Shown: piece by piece, positions 50,597 to 58,761 of the stretch
Layout of the letters: each line of letters begins with the position of its first letter
Numbering within the stretch: the stretch's first letter is position 1
Origin: SZUA-309 sp050185825
Lineage (GTDB): Bacteria; Pseudomonadota; Gammaproteobacteria; Pseudomonadales; Azotimanducaceae
Direction of reading: 5' to 3'
DNA: 64,000 bases
Assembly: GCA_050185825.1 (NCBI GenBank)
Contig: JBFWZA010000001.1
Coordinates: forward strand, 372,001-436,000
The notes under the pieces: generated by a model
Database searches by the model: none
What the model was told of the DNA's origin: nothing
What the model saw: the letters and a program-made list of their open reading frames with translations, nothing else
Program-made: the position numbers and the translations under genes

Positions 50597-50638
50597 TCCC
50601 CTCCCCACGACTCCCCTCCCCACGAACTCCCCCCACGA
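50597..50638. repeat. tandem repeat in the CoA-transferase leader
   Basis: TCCCCTCCCCACGA occurs at 50597-50610 and 50612-50625, with a shortened third unit to 50638. On the transcribed (minus) strand each unit contains a purine-rich Shine-Dalgarno-like GGGGAGGGGA, so the leader of the operon carries duplicated ribosome-binding-like blocks. Confidence 0.6.
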
Positions 50639-50768
50639 ACGAGGCAAAGGCCGACTGTGACCCCTCGATACTGGGAGCGCAAGCCGGCTGCGGCAAGGCC
50701 CGCTGCAAGGCCGGTATCGCCGCGCACACCGCCATCCGTGCTGGGCGCCACGCCGGTCTGCGATTAGG

Positions 50769-52304
50769 ATGCGCACCATGTATCCGGGACACTGGGCCGA
50801 GATCAAGGGGGATTCGCCCGCCCTCATTCACGCCGCCTCGGGGGAGACAGTGTCGTGGGCCGAGCTCGACGACCGCTCCAATCGCGTCGCCCAGCTGCTG
50901 CGCCGCTCCGGCCTCGGGGTGGGCGACCACGTGTCCCTGCTGATGGAAAACCGGCTGGACTATCTGGCCATCGCCTGGGCCGCCTTCCGTTCCGGGTTGT
51001 ACCTCACCTGCATCAACCGCTATCTCACCGAGGAAGAGGCGGCCTACATCGTCACGGACTCCGGCAGCAAGGCCCTCATCGCCTCACCCGCCATCACCCG
51101 CCCGGAGCGGCTCGCTGCACTGATACCCGACTGCCCGCACCGCCTTCTGAGCGGCGGGCAGGCGCCTGGCTGGATCGATTTCGAACAGGCGGTCGCGACG
51201 TGTCCCGCCGAGCCCGTCGACCCCGAAGTGATGGGCGACTCCATGCTCTACAGCTCCGGCACCACCGGCAGACCCAAGGGCATCAAACGGCCGCTCACCG
51301 GCCGCAGCGTCTCGGAGGGGATACCGGGACTCGAGAAGACCAGCCCGTACGGCTTCGACGAGCATTCGGTGTATCTGTCCCCTGCCCCCCTCTACCATGC
51401 CGCGCCCTTCGGCTACTGCATGCGCACCCTGGCGCTCGGCGGCACGGTGGTGATGATGGAGAAATTCGACGCCGAAGCGGCGCTCGCCAATATCGAGCGC
51501 TGGCGGATCACTCACAGCCAGTGGGTGCCCACCATGTTCGTGCGGATGCTGAAGCTCCCGGAGGACGTGCGAACCGCCTTCGATCTCTCGAGCCACCGCT
51601 GCGCCATTCACGCCGCAGCGCCCTGCCCCGTCGAGATCAAGAAGCAGATGATGGACTGGTGGGGGCCGATTCTCTGGGAGTACTACGCCGGCACCGAGCG
51701 CAACGGCTCCACGGTCATTTCCCCCGAGGAGTGGCTCGCCCATCCGGGCTCGGTAGGGCGCGCCAGGAGCGGCGTGATCCATATCTGCGACGAGACCGGT
51801 GCCGAGCTGCCGGCAGGGGAGTCCGGACTCATCTACTTCGAGCAGCCCGAGCGGCCCTTCGAGTACCACAACGCCCCGGAGAAGACCGCAGAATCCAGCC
51901 ACCCGGACCACGACAACTGGACGGCGCTCGGCGACGTGGGATATCTCGACGAAGAAGGATATCTCTACCTCACCGACCGCAAGGCGTTCATGATCATCTC
52001 CGGCGGGGTGAACATCTATCCCCGTGAGATCGAGGATGCCCTGATCCTCCACGACAAGGTCGCCGACGTTGCCGTGTTCGGGGTCCCGCATCCCGAGTTC
52101 GGCGAGGAGGTCAAGGCGGTAGTGCAGCCGGCTCCCGGGGTGGTGGCGGACGACGCGCTCGCCGAGGAACTGACGCTGTTCGCCCGATCACACCTGGCCG
52201 CCTACAAGATCCCGCGTTCCATCGATTTCATGGCGGAACTGCCCCGCCTGCCCACGGGCAAGCTCTACAAGCGGGTGCTGCGCGACCAGTACTGGCCGAA
52301 ATGA
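50769..52304 (+). CDS. AMP-dependent acyl-CoA synthetase/ligase
   Basis: 511-residue adenylate-forming ligase that activates a carboxylic acid to its CoA ester with ATP. YSSGTTGRPKGIK (about 160-172) is the phosphate-binding core motif, WEYYAGTERNG (near 300) the acyl-adenylate motif, LTDRKAFMIISGGVNIYPREIED (about 400-420) the hinge and Lys region, and PTGKLYKRVLR carries the catalytic C-terminal Lys. Divergent from the CoA-transferase operon by 175 bases and likely supplies its substrate. The stop overlaps the SGNH gene start by four bases. Confidence 0.93.
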   Translation: MRTMYPGHWAEIKGDSPALIHAASGETVSWAELDDRSNRVAQLLRRSGLGVGDHVSLLMENRLDYLAIAWAAFRSGLYLTCINRYLTEEEAAYIVTDSGSKALIASPAITRPERLAALIPDCPHRLLSGGQAPGWIDFEQAVATCPAEPVDPEVMGDSMLYSSGTTGRPKGIKRPLTGRSVSEGIPGLEKTSPYGFDEHSVYLSPAPLYHAAPFGYCMRTLALGGTVVMMEKFDAEAALANIERWRITHSQWVPTMFVRMLKLPEDVRTAFDLSSHRCAIHAAAPCPVEIKKQMMDWWGPILWEYYAGTERNGSTVISPEEWLAHPGSVGRARSGVIHICDETGAELPAGESGLIYFEQPERPFEYHNAPEKTAESSHPDHDNWTALGDVGYLDEEGYLYLTDRKAFMIISGGVNIYPREIEDALILHDKVADVAVFGVPHPEFGEEVKAVVQPAPGVVADDALAEELTLFARSHLAAYKIPRSIDFMAELPRLPTGKLYKRVLRDQYWPK

Positions 52305-53356
52305 CCGCGACCCGGGTGGGGGGCAACGTTCTGCTCCTGGTGATCGCCTGCGTGCTGACCTTCGCGACCCTCGAGGCCGGCCTGCGGCTGCTCCTCGACG
52401 TGGATGAGCTGCTGCCCAACGAGCCGTCCAAGCCGGCACTGAACGAACGGCGCAACGAGCTGCGCTTCTACGTCGAGAACCGGGACCGGTCTGCTGATTC
52501 GCTCGGCGGCCACGATCCCTGGCTCGGCTGGGATTCGAGCTACGGCGAGAGCCGCGTCCGGGGTGTTGCCGTCATCCCGCCGAAATCCGGCACGCGCGCC
52601 GTCGCGCTCGGCGACTCGTTCGTCTACGGCAACGAGGTGGGGCCGGAAGAGAATTTCGCCGCCCTGCTCGACCGCGCCGACAACGGTCTCGAGGTGCTGA
52701 ACCTGGGTGTGCCCGGTTACGGCATCGATCAGAGCTGGCTGAAGTACCTGCGCCACGGCGAACCGCTGGATCCGGACATCGTGATCTTCGGCATCTACGT
52801 GGCGGACTACGAGCGTGCCACCGTCGCCTTCACCGCCGCCGCAAAGCCGCTGTTTGCCGAGCGGGACGGCGGCTGGGTGCCCACCGGGCAGCCCGTGCCC
52901 GCGCCGGCCGAGTCCCTGGCGCGCATCGCCCGGTCCCTCGAGGGGCGCTCCCGGCTTCTGGATTTCTTCAGGTATCGCCTCGCCGCGATTCCGGACACCA
53001 CCGCGTCGTTTTTCACCCACGGCGACGCCATCGCCCGGCACGTCCTCGGATCTCTTGCCATCGCGGTGCTGCCGGGCCGTCGGCTGCTGATCGTGCACAT
53101 CCCGAGAGGTGAGTCGTTCACCGCAAAGGATCCGTTCGACGCCGCGATGAACGATCACCTGCTGGCGATCTACCGGGAGCTTTCCCTGCCCGTCGTGGAC
53201 CTCGGCGCCGAGTTCCTCGCCCGAACCGCCGCAGACGAGGCGGCGGCCCGTTACTACGTGGTCCGGGAGAGCGGCTCCGTCGGGCACCTGAACGCGCAAG
53301 GCCATCGGGTGGCGGCGGCGGCCATCGGCAGCGCGCTAGAGCGGCGAACCCCCTGA
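52301..53356 (+). CDS. membrane-anchored SGNH/GDSL hydrolase-like protein
   Basis: 351 residues. An N-terminal anchor or signal (about 8-30) precedes an SGNH fold: ALGDSFVYGNEV (block I Ser near 106), NLGVPGYGIDQSW (block II Gly), FGIYVADYERATV (block III, usual Asn not evident), and GHLNAQGHRVAA (block V, Asn-x-x-His). Similar proteins modify or hydrolyse envelope polysaccharide or lipids. It starts within the stop of the acyl-CoA synthetase (ATGA overlap), so it is co-translated with a CoA-activating enzyme. Confidence 0.85.
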   Translation: MTATRVGGNVLLLVIACVLTFATLEAGLRLLLDVDELLPNEPSKPALNERRNELRFYVENRDRSADSLGGHDPWLGWDSSYGESRVRGVAVIPPKSGTRAVALGDSFVYGNEVGPEENFAALLDRADNGLEVLNLGVPGYGIDQSWLKYLRHGEPLDPDIVIFGIYVADYERATVAFTAAAKPLFAERDGGWVPTGQPVPAPAESLARIARSLEGRSRLLDFFRYRLAAIPDTTASFFTHGDAIARHVLGSLAIAVLPGRRLLIVHIPRGESFTAKDPFDAAMNDHLLAIYRELSLPVVDLGAEFLARTAADEAAARYYVVRESGSVGHLNAQGHRVAAAAIGSALERRTP

Positions 53357-53468
53357 GCGTTTGGCGTCTGCGCCCCGACACAGTATGATCCCGACCGCCC
53401 CCAGGAGGGACGTCCGAGGTGCCGAAGAGCACCCGGCAGACGGACGGGGATTGCCAGCTCGCAGGTTG

Positions 53469-53485
53469 AAGGAGATCCGGGAATT
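53469..53485 (+). promoter_or_regulatory. Shine-Dalgarno and ATT start of the MipA-like gene
   Basis: AAGGAG at 53469-53474 is followed after eight bases by ATT at 53483. The frame from this ATT to the first ATG at 53534 is open and supplies the missing positively charged and hydrophobic parts of a signal peptide. No ATG, GTG or TTG exists in this frame from 53381 to 53533. Confidence 0.55.
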
Positions 53486-54898
53486 TACCCACTGACCGGT
53501 CACGGGCGCGGTGCGCTCATCGCATGGTTCGGCATGCTGATGCTTGTCGCGACGGCTGCCCGTGGCGACTGGCCGCTCACGGAAACGCCGTTTCACGACA
53601 CGGAGTCGGGCTCCGTGGGCATCGGCTACGCGGCGCGCTTCGGAAACAGTCCCTACGTCGGGGTGAACAACATCGGCAGCGTCTACAGCGACTACAGCTA
53701 CGACCTGGTGCCGCTCTACCTCTACGAAGGCGACTACCTCTTCGCCCACGGCACGGAAGCCGGCATCCATCTGTTCAAGCCGCAGCCGTTCAATCTGGAC
53801 CTGATCATCAGCTACCGGTTCGACCGCCTGCAACCCGAGGCCAGCGACTTCCTGACCGGCATGGAGGAGCGGCAGCAGTCCATGGACGTCGGCATCGACA
53901 CATCGCTCACCGGCAACTGGGGAGAGATCAACTTCCGGGCGGTGACGGACATGCTGAACCGGCATCAGGGTCAGGAGCTGGAGCTCACCTACCTCTTCCC
54001 CTGGCAGCGCGGAAAGTGGACGGTGACCCCGTCCGTCGGCGTGACCTGGCAGAGCGAGAACCTCACGGACTACTACTACGGCGTGCGCCCGGACGAGGCG
54101 ACGCCCGACCGGCCCGCCTACAACCCCACGAGCGCCTACAACTGGCGCGCGGGGCTGAACGTGTACTACCACTGGCTCGAAAGCTGGTACCTGTTCGCCA
54201 ACGCATCCTACGAAGGTCTCGACAAGACCATCAGCGACAGCCCGACGGTGAGCAAGGATGGTCTGTGGTCCGCCTACACGGGCATCTCCTGGACACTCGG
54301 CAACGCGAAGCAGGTGGAAACCCGGAAGCCCGACACGAAGATCTGGAGCTGGCGCGTGAACGCGGGTTACACCGTGCAGGATACCTTCTCCCAGGTGCTG
54401 CTCGGGAACTTCAAGCCCCACAACACCATCGACACCTACCTGGTGGGATTCACGCTGGGCCGCCTGCTCAAGGACGGCAAGCGGGGCGACATCTGGGGCC
54501 GCTTCTCCATCAACCGTCGCCTCGAGAACGACTTCCAGAAGGACTTCAATGAGTACGTCGCTTACGCCATGGCCATCGGCTCCGGCTACTCACCCTGGAC
54601 GGACCGGGAGCTGTTCCGCTTCGGGTTCGGTCTCGGCATCTCCTACGCGGAACGGGTACCGGCGGTGGAGCAGTACAAGCAGCAGGGCAGTGGTGAGCAG
54701 ACCAGCCACTGGCTGAACTACATGGAAGCCATGGTGGACTTCCCGTTCCGGTCGCTGTTCGGCAAGCGCGGCACGGAGAACTGCTATCTCGGCCTCACCC
54801 TGGTTCACCGCTCCGGTATCTTCGGCCGTTCGGACATGTTCAACTCCACCCAGGGGGGCTCGGAAGTGCTCACCGGCCACGTGGAGTGCAAGTTCTGA
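53483..54898 (+). CDS. MipA/OmpV-type outer-membrane protein with a second predicted barrel
   Basis: From ATT 53483, 471 residues; from the first ATG (53534), 454. The N-terminus from ATT reads as a good signal peptide (HGRGALIAWFGMLMLVATAARG), whereas the ATG version keeps only its last 11 residues. Residues about 45-270 match the MipA/OmpV barrel (GIGYAARFGNSPYVG, YLYEGDYLFAHGTEAGIHLF, WTVTPSVGVTWQSENLTDYYYGVRP, AYTGISWTLG). About 200 further residues contain alternating strands (WRVNAGYTVQDTFSQV, FRFGFGLGISYAE, CYLGLTLVHRSGIFG) and end in VECKF, the terminal Phe typical of barrels. Overlaps the SYLF lipoprotein start by one base. MipA relatives scaffold peptidoglycan enzymes. Confidence 0.85.
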   Translation: MYPLTGHGRGALIAWFGMLMLVATAARGDWPLTETPFHDTESGSVGIGYAARFGNSPYVGVNNIGSVYSDYSYDLVPLYLYEGDYLFAHGTEAGIHLFKPQPFNLDLIISYRFDRLQPEASDFLTGMEERQQSMDVGIDTSLTGNWGEINFRAVTDMLNRHQGQELELTYLFPWQRGKWTVTPSVGVTWQSENLTDYYYGVRPDEATPDRPAYNPTSAYNWRAGLNVYYHWLESWYLFANASYEGLDKTISDSPTVSKDGLWSAYTGISWTLGNAKQVETRKPDTKIWSWRVNAGYTVQDTFSQVLLGNFKPHNTIDTYLVGFTLGRLLKDGKRGDIWGRFSINRRLENDFQKDFNEYVAYAMAIGSGYSPWTDRELFRFGFGLGISYAERVPAVEQYKQQGSGEQTSHWLNYMEAMVDFPFRSLFGKRGTENCYLGLTLVHRSGIFGRSDMFNSTQGGSEVLTGHVECKF

Positions 54899-55449
54899 TG
54901 TCGAGACGACTCGCCATGGCGCTGACCGCCCTGCTGCTCATCGGCGGCTGCAGCCTGAAACCCATTCCCCGTGAGGAGCTCTCGGCCGACAAGGTGGACG
55001 ACGTCCTGAAATCGCTGGCCGCGTTCCGCAAGGAGGAGCGCCTGGCGCCTTTCTTCGAGGCTGCCGAGGTGGTCGCCGTCTATCCCATGAGCCTGCGCGC
55101 GGCCAACGGCGTGGGGCTCGCCTACGGCAGCGGTCTCGTCTTCGACCGCGACGACCGTCCCATCGGCTACACCCGCATGTACCAGCTCTCCGGTGGCCCG
55201 CAGATCGGCGCCCAGCTCTATCGTCAGGTCCTGTTCTTCCGCACTCGCGAAATCTACGAAGCGTTCACCAGGGCACGGGCGCCGGCGGAGTTCGCCGGCC
55301 AGTTCAATGCGGCGCTCACCGTGGTCGGCGTGTCGAGCACGCCGGCATTCAACAGCGACATCGCGCTGTTTACCCAGCTCCGCGGCGGCCTGCTGCTGGA
55401 AGCCTCCGTCTCCGGTCACCGCTACACGTTCGGCGCGGTCTCGGACTGA
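54898..55449 (+). CDS. SYLF-like lipoprotein
   Basis: 183 residues. The signal ends in lipobox LLIGGC (Cys about 18). The rest has the shape of a SYLF/YSC84 domain: AAEVVAVYPMSLRAANGVGLAYGSGLVF, YQLSGGPQIGAQLYRQVLFFRTREIYEAFTR, FTQLRGGLLLEASVSGHRYTF. Compare the SYLF protein at 35565-36272. The ATG shares its A with the TGA of the preceding outer-membrane protein (TGATG), so translation is coupled and the lipoprotein may act with that barrel in the outer membrane. Function unknown. Confidence 0.85.
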   Translation: MSRRLAMALTALLLIGGCSLKPIPREELSADKVDDVLKSLAAFRKEERLAPFFEAAEVVAVYPMSLRAANGVGLAYGSGLVFDRDDRPIGYTRMYQLSGGPQIGAQLYRQVLFFRTREIYEAFTRARAPAEFAGQFNAALTVVGVSSTPAFNSDIALFTQLRGGLLLEASVSGHRYTFGAVSD

Positions 55450-55522
55450 CCCGTGCCTACCGCGGGATTCCGCGGGATTTGCAGGCTAGAATGACCGCGA
55501 GCTCGCCACCGGCGGAGGGACC

Positions 55523-56299
55523 ATGCCGCACAGCAGCCACCTCACGGCGACACGAAGTGCCTTCCCTGCCGCCGTGCTGTGGCTGGCAGCGCTCGTCTTG
55601 CTGCCCATGACGGCCGCCTGTGCCGAGGTTGACCGGGAGGAGGACATGCACAGCCTGATCGAGGAGATCCGCCGTGACACCCGGGAAACCCGGCACTACA
55701 CCGGCCGGGAGGTTCTTTCCGAGGCCGTGATCGCCGCCATGCAGAGCGTCGACAGGGCCGCCTTCGTGCCGCCCGGCTCCGAGCTCTATGCGTGGGAAAA
55801 CCGGCCGTTGCCCATCGGCTACGGACAGACCATTTCCCAGCCCTTCATCGTGGCACTGATGACCGATCTGCTGGATCTCGAAGCGACGCACCGGGTGCTG
55901 GAGATCGGCACCGGCTCCGCTTACCAGGCCGCCGTGCTCAGCGTCCTGACGGCAGAGGTATACACCATCGAGATCGTTCCGGAGCTGGCGGCCAGCGCCG
56001 CGGACCGCCTGGCGCGTCTCGGCTACGACAACGTGCACGTCAGGGCGGGAGACGGCCGCCTGGGCTGGCCGGCGGCGGCACCCTTCGACCGCATCATCGT
56101 CACCGCTGTTGGCGAGGACATCCCGCCCAGGCTGCTCGAGCAGCTCGCCGTAGGCGGCCGCATGGTGATGCCCATCGGCCCGCGCTACGGCGGCCAGAAC
56201 CTCACCGTGATCGACAAGACAACGGACGGGATCGAAACCTCACAGGTGCTGCCGGTGCAGTTCGTCCCTCTGACGGGGTCGGACGACGAGACGCATTAG
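55523..56299 (+). CDS. exported protein-L-isoaspartate O-methyltransferase-like protein
   Basis: 258 residues. The PCMT domain (about 60-255) has ISQPFIVALMTDLLDL, the AdoMet motif VLEIGTGSAYQAAVLSVL (about 124-141), VRAGDGRLGW and IIVTAVGEDIPPRLLEQLAVGGRMVMPIG, and is complete. PCMT normally repairs isoaspartyl residues in the cytosol. Here a 33-residue N-terminus with a hydrophobic core and a Cys (MTAAC, lipobox-like) precedes it, so the protein is predicted to be exported. How it would obtain S-adenosylmethionine outside the cytosol is unclear. Confidence 0.88.
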   Translation: MPHSSHLTATRSAFPAAVLWLAALVLLPMTAACAEVDREEDMHSLIEEIRRDTRETRHYTGREVLSEAVIAAMQSVDRAAFVPPGSELYAWENRPLPIGYGQTISQPFIVALMTDLLDLEATHRVLEIGTGSAYQAAVLSVLTAEVYTIEIVPELAASAADRLARLGYDNVHVRAGDGRLGWPAAAPFDRIIVTAVGEDIPPRLLEQLAVGGRMVMPIGPRYGGQNLTVIDKTTDGIETSQVLPVQFVPLTGSDDETH

Positions 56300-56318
56300 C
56301 AGTCGAAACAGCTTCGGC

Positions 56319-57374
56319 TCAGCCGAAGGCGTCCGGCCGGCGAAACTCGTGCGCGACGTTCAGAACGGCCGTCAGCAGCAGCACCGCGCCGGCCTGATGC
56401 GCGGCCGCCAGAGGAACGGGCACCACCAGCAGCAGCGTGCTGATGCCCAGCGCGATCTGCAGCGACATGGCCGCCAGCATCAGATCGAGCGCCCGGCGGA
56501 CGGCGGGTGAGTCCGTCCGCCGGCGGGCGAGCCACCAGAACACGACAACGATCGCGGCTAGGGCCATGGCCAGCACGCGGTGGTTGAACTGCACGGTGAT
56601 GATGTTCTCGAAGAGATTTTTCCAGACCGGCTCCATGAGCATGAGGCCATCCGGCAGCCACTGACCGTTCATCAGCGGAAAGGTATTGAAGGTGAAACCG
56701 GCCTTGAGCCCCGCCACGAACCCGCCCGAGGCGATGGTCAGCAGCACCAGCCCGGTCAGCGCGTAACCGCCTCTCACCCAGCCACCGGACACACGCACCC
56801 GGTGGCGGCCGCGCAGCAGATCCATCACCAGCCACAGCATCCACACATAGATGACGATGGCCAGCAGCAGGTGCGCCGTCAGGCGGTACTGACTGACGTG
56901 CGGGTCGTCCACCATCCCGCTCTGCACCATGTACCAGCCCATCAGCCCCTGCAGACCGCCGAGCACGAAGAGCCCGATCAGCCTTGGGGTGAGCGCCGGA
57001 TCGATCCGACGCCGGATCAGAAAGTAGAGAAAGGGCAGCGCGAACAGTAATCCGATCCCCCGACCGAGCAGGCGGTGGAAGTACTCGAGCCAGAAGATCT
57101 CCTTGAAGCCTGTGAGGTCCATGCCCGCGTTCTTGAGCCGGTATTCGGGGTACTGGCGGTACTTGGCGAAGGTGTCTTCCCACTCCGCCTCGGACAGCGG
57201 CGGCAGCACCCCGAGGATGGGCTCCCACTCCACCATGGACAGCCCCGAGCCGGTGAGCCGTGTCACCCCACCCAGCACCACCATGGCGAAGATGGTGAGG
57301 CAGCACAGACCGAGCCACAGCCCGATGACCCGGTCGTGCTCGAAGGGACGCCTCGGCAGGGTGGACTCAGGCAT
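56319..57374 (-). CDS. ctaA: haem A synthase (COX15/CtaA)
   Basis: 351-residue inner-membrane enzyme that oxidises haem O to haem A for aa3-type cytochrome oxidases. Eight membrane helices; conserved His in YFHRLLGRGIGLL, RLTAHLLLAIVIYV, TVQFNHRVLAMALA and AAHQAGAVLLL are the haem ligands of the two four-helix halves, and TRLTGSGLSMVEWEPILGVLPPLSEAEW is the family N-terminal loop. No oxidase or haem O synthase gene is in the window. Its start is six bases after the htpX stop on the same strand. Confidence 0.93.
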   Translation of the reverse strand: MPESTLPRRPFEHDRVIGLWLGLCCLTIFAMVVLGGVTRLTGSGLSMVEWEPILGVLPPLSEAEWEDTFAKYRQYPEYRLKNAGMDLTGFKEIFWLEYFHRLLGRGIGLLFALPFLYFLIRRRIDPALTPRLIGLFVLGGLQGLMGWYMVQSGMVDDPHVSQYRLTAHLLLAIVIYVWMLWLVMDLLRGRHRVRVSGGWVRGGYALTGLVLLTIASGGFVAGLKAGFTFNTFPLMNGQWLPDGLMLMEPVWKNLFENIITVQFNHRVLAMALAAIVVVFWWLARRRTDSPAVRRALDLMLAAMSLQIALGISTLLLVVPVPLAAAHQAGAVLLLTAVLNVAHEFRRPDAFG

Positions 57375-57380
57375 CGCGGA

Positions 57381-58268
57381 TCAGGCCGCGTTCCTGAGCG
57401 CGGCGATGCGCGTCTCCAGCGGCGGGTGGGAGGTGAACAGCGCCTTCAGCCCCGCCCGGGCGCCTTCCGAGATGCCGAAGGCGACGAGCGTGTCGGGCAT
57501 GGTGCTCGGCACCTCCTGGTAACGCTTGAGGCGCTCGAGCGCTGAGATCATCTTCTGGCGTCCGGCCAGCTTCGCGCCGGCCGCATCCGCCCGGAACTCC
57601 CGCTGCCGCGAGAACCACATGACGATGATGGTGGCGAGCAGCCCGAGCACGATCTCCGCGATGATGCTGGTGATCCAGTAGCCCATGCCGAGCCCCTGCT
57701 CCGTGCGGAACACCACCCGGTCGACCACGAAGCCGATCACCCGCGCAAAGAACAGCACGAAGGTGTTCACCACCCCCTGGATCAGAGTCAGCGTCACCAT
57801 GTCGCCGTTGGCGACGTGACCGATCTCGTGACCGAGCACCGCCTCCACCTCGTGGCGGTCCATGTGCTCGAGCAGCCCTACGCTGACGGCAACCAGCGCG
57901 TTGTTGCGGCTGGCACCCGTGGCAAACGCATTCGGTTCCGGTGACGGGAAGACCGCCACCTCCGGCATGCCGATCCCGGCTTCCCGGGCCTGGCGCTCGA
58001 CGGTGGCCAGCAGCCAGCGCTCGCCCTCCGTTCTCGGCGCGTCGATCACCTGGGCCTTGGTTGACCACTTGGCGATGGATTTGGACATCAGCAGCGAGAT
58101 GAAGGAGCCGCCGAAGCCGAACAGCGCGCAGAAGACCAGCAGCGCCTGGAGATCGAGATCGACGCCGTTGTTGTACAGAATGGACTCGAATCCCAGCAAG
58201 CGGAACGTCATGCTCGCCAGCAGGATGACGGCCAGGTTGGTGCCCAGAAACAGCATTACTCTTTTCAT
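57381..58268 (-). CDS. htpX: HtpX membrane zinc protease
   Basis: 295-residue M48 family protease of inner-membrane quality control. Two N-terminal hydrophobic helices precede IDAPRTEGERWLLATVERQAREAGIGMPEVAVFPSPEPNAFATG, then HEIGHVANGDMV holding the zinc HExxH, two more hydrophobic segments (about 150-210), and FRADAAGAKLAG with the third ligand acid. Length equals the E. coli enzyme. Heat or envelope-stress regulation is known for relatives; no obvious sigma-32 promoter stands out here. Confidence 0.95.
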   Translation of the reverse strand: MKRVMLFLGTNLAVILLASMTFRLLGFESILYNNGVDLDLQALLVFCALFGFGGSFISLLMSKSIAKWSTKAQVIDAPRTEGERWLLATVERQAREAGIGMPEVAVFPSPEPNAFATGASRNNALVAVSVGLLEHMDRHEVEAVLGHEIGHVANGDMVTLTLIQGVVNTFVLFFARVIGFVVDRVVFRTEQGLGMGYWITSIIAEIVLGLLATIIVMWFSRQREFRADAAGAKLAGRQKMISALERLKRYQEVPSTMPDTLVAFGISEGARAGLKALFTSHPPLETRIAALRNAA

Positions 58269-58373
58269 GATTCTCCGTTGTCAGCGCCGTTGTCGGCGCA
58301 TTCAGCAATCAGCCGGGCAGTTAGATGCCAGAGGTCTGTATAGGTTCGATGCCCCGGAAGTCAAGGCTCGGGC

Positions 58374-58760
58374 TCAGGGATCCTCGATGGTGATGGACGG
58401 CAGCGCGGCGACGGTCAGGGGCTCGTCTCCCACCGGATAGCGGCTCCGGGAGAAGATGTAGGCCATGATGTCGACGTACTCGCCGTCCAGCAGGCCGCCG
58501 GGGTTGGACTCCGGCATGGACGCGGCCATCACATCGAACAGCACCCCGGCGGTCTGGCCATCGTAGCGCTTCAGCACCGGACGGAAGTACTTGTCGTCGT
58601 GGCAGAGCTGGCAGTGCTCCTCGAACAGGTCCTCTCCCGCTTTCGCCTGCGCCTTGGTGTAGACGCCGGCTTCCGTGGTGAGCAACCCGTCGGCGACCGC
58701 CGGCAGCGCGCCCAGCACTGCCAGCATCGCAACCGCCACCCTGAAACGCGCCAGGTGCAT
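58374..58760 (-). CDS. small exported cytochrome c
   Basis: 128 residues with a signal peptide (about 1-23, ending AVADG) and one haem site CQLCH near residues 50-54; a Met in AASMPESNPGG is the probable sixth ligand. It begins one base after the stop of the PQQ-dependent dehydrogenase (GAGGAAG precedes its ATG inside that gene), so it is almost certainly the electron acceptor of that enzyme. The ATG at 58760 is chosen over an upstream in-frame ATG. Confidence 0.92.
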   Translation of the reverse strand: MHLARFRVAVAMLAVLGALPAVADGLLTTEAGVYTKAQAKAGEDLFEEHCQLCHDDKYFRPVLKRYDGQTAGVLFDVMAASMPESNPGGLLDGEYVDIMAYIFSRSRYPVGDEPLTVAALPSITIEDP

Positions 58761-58761
58761 G

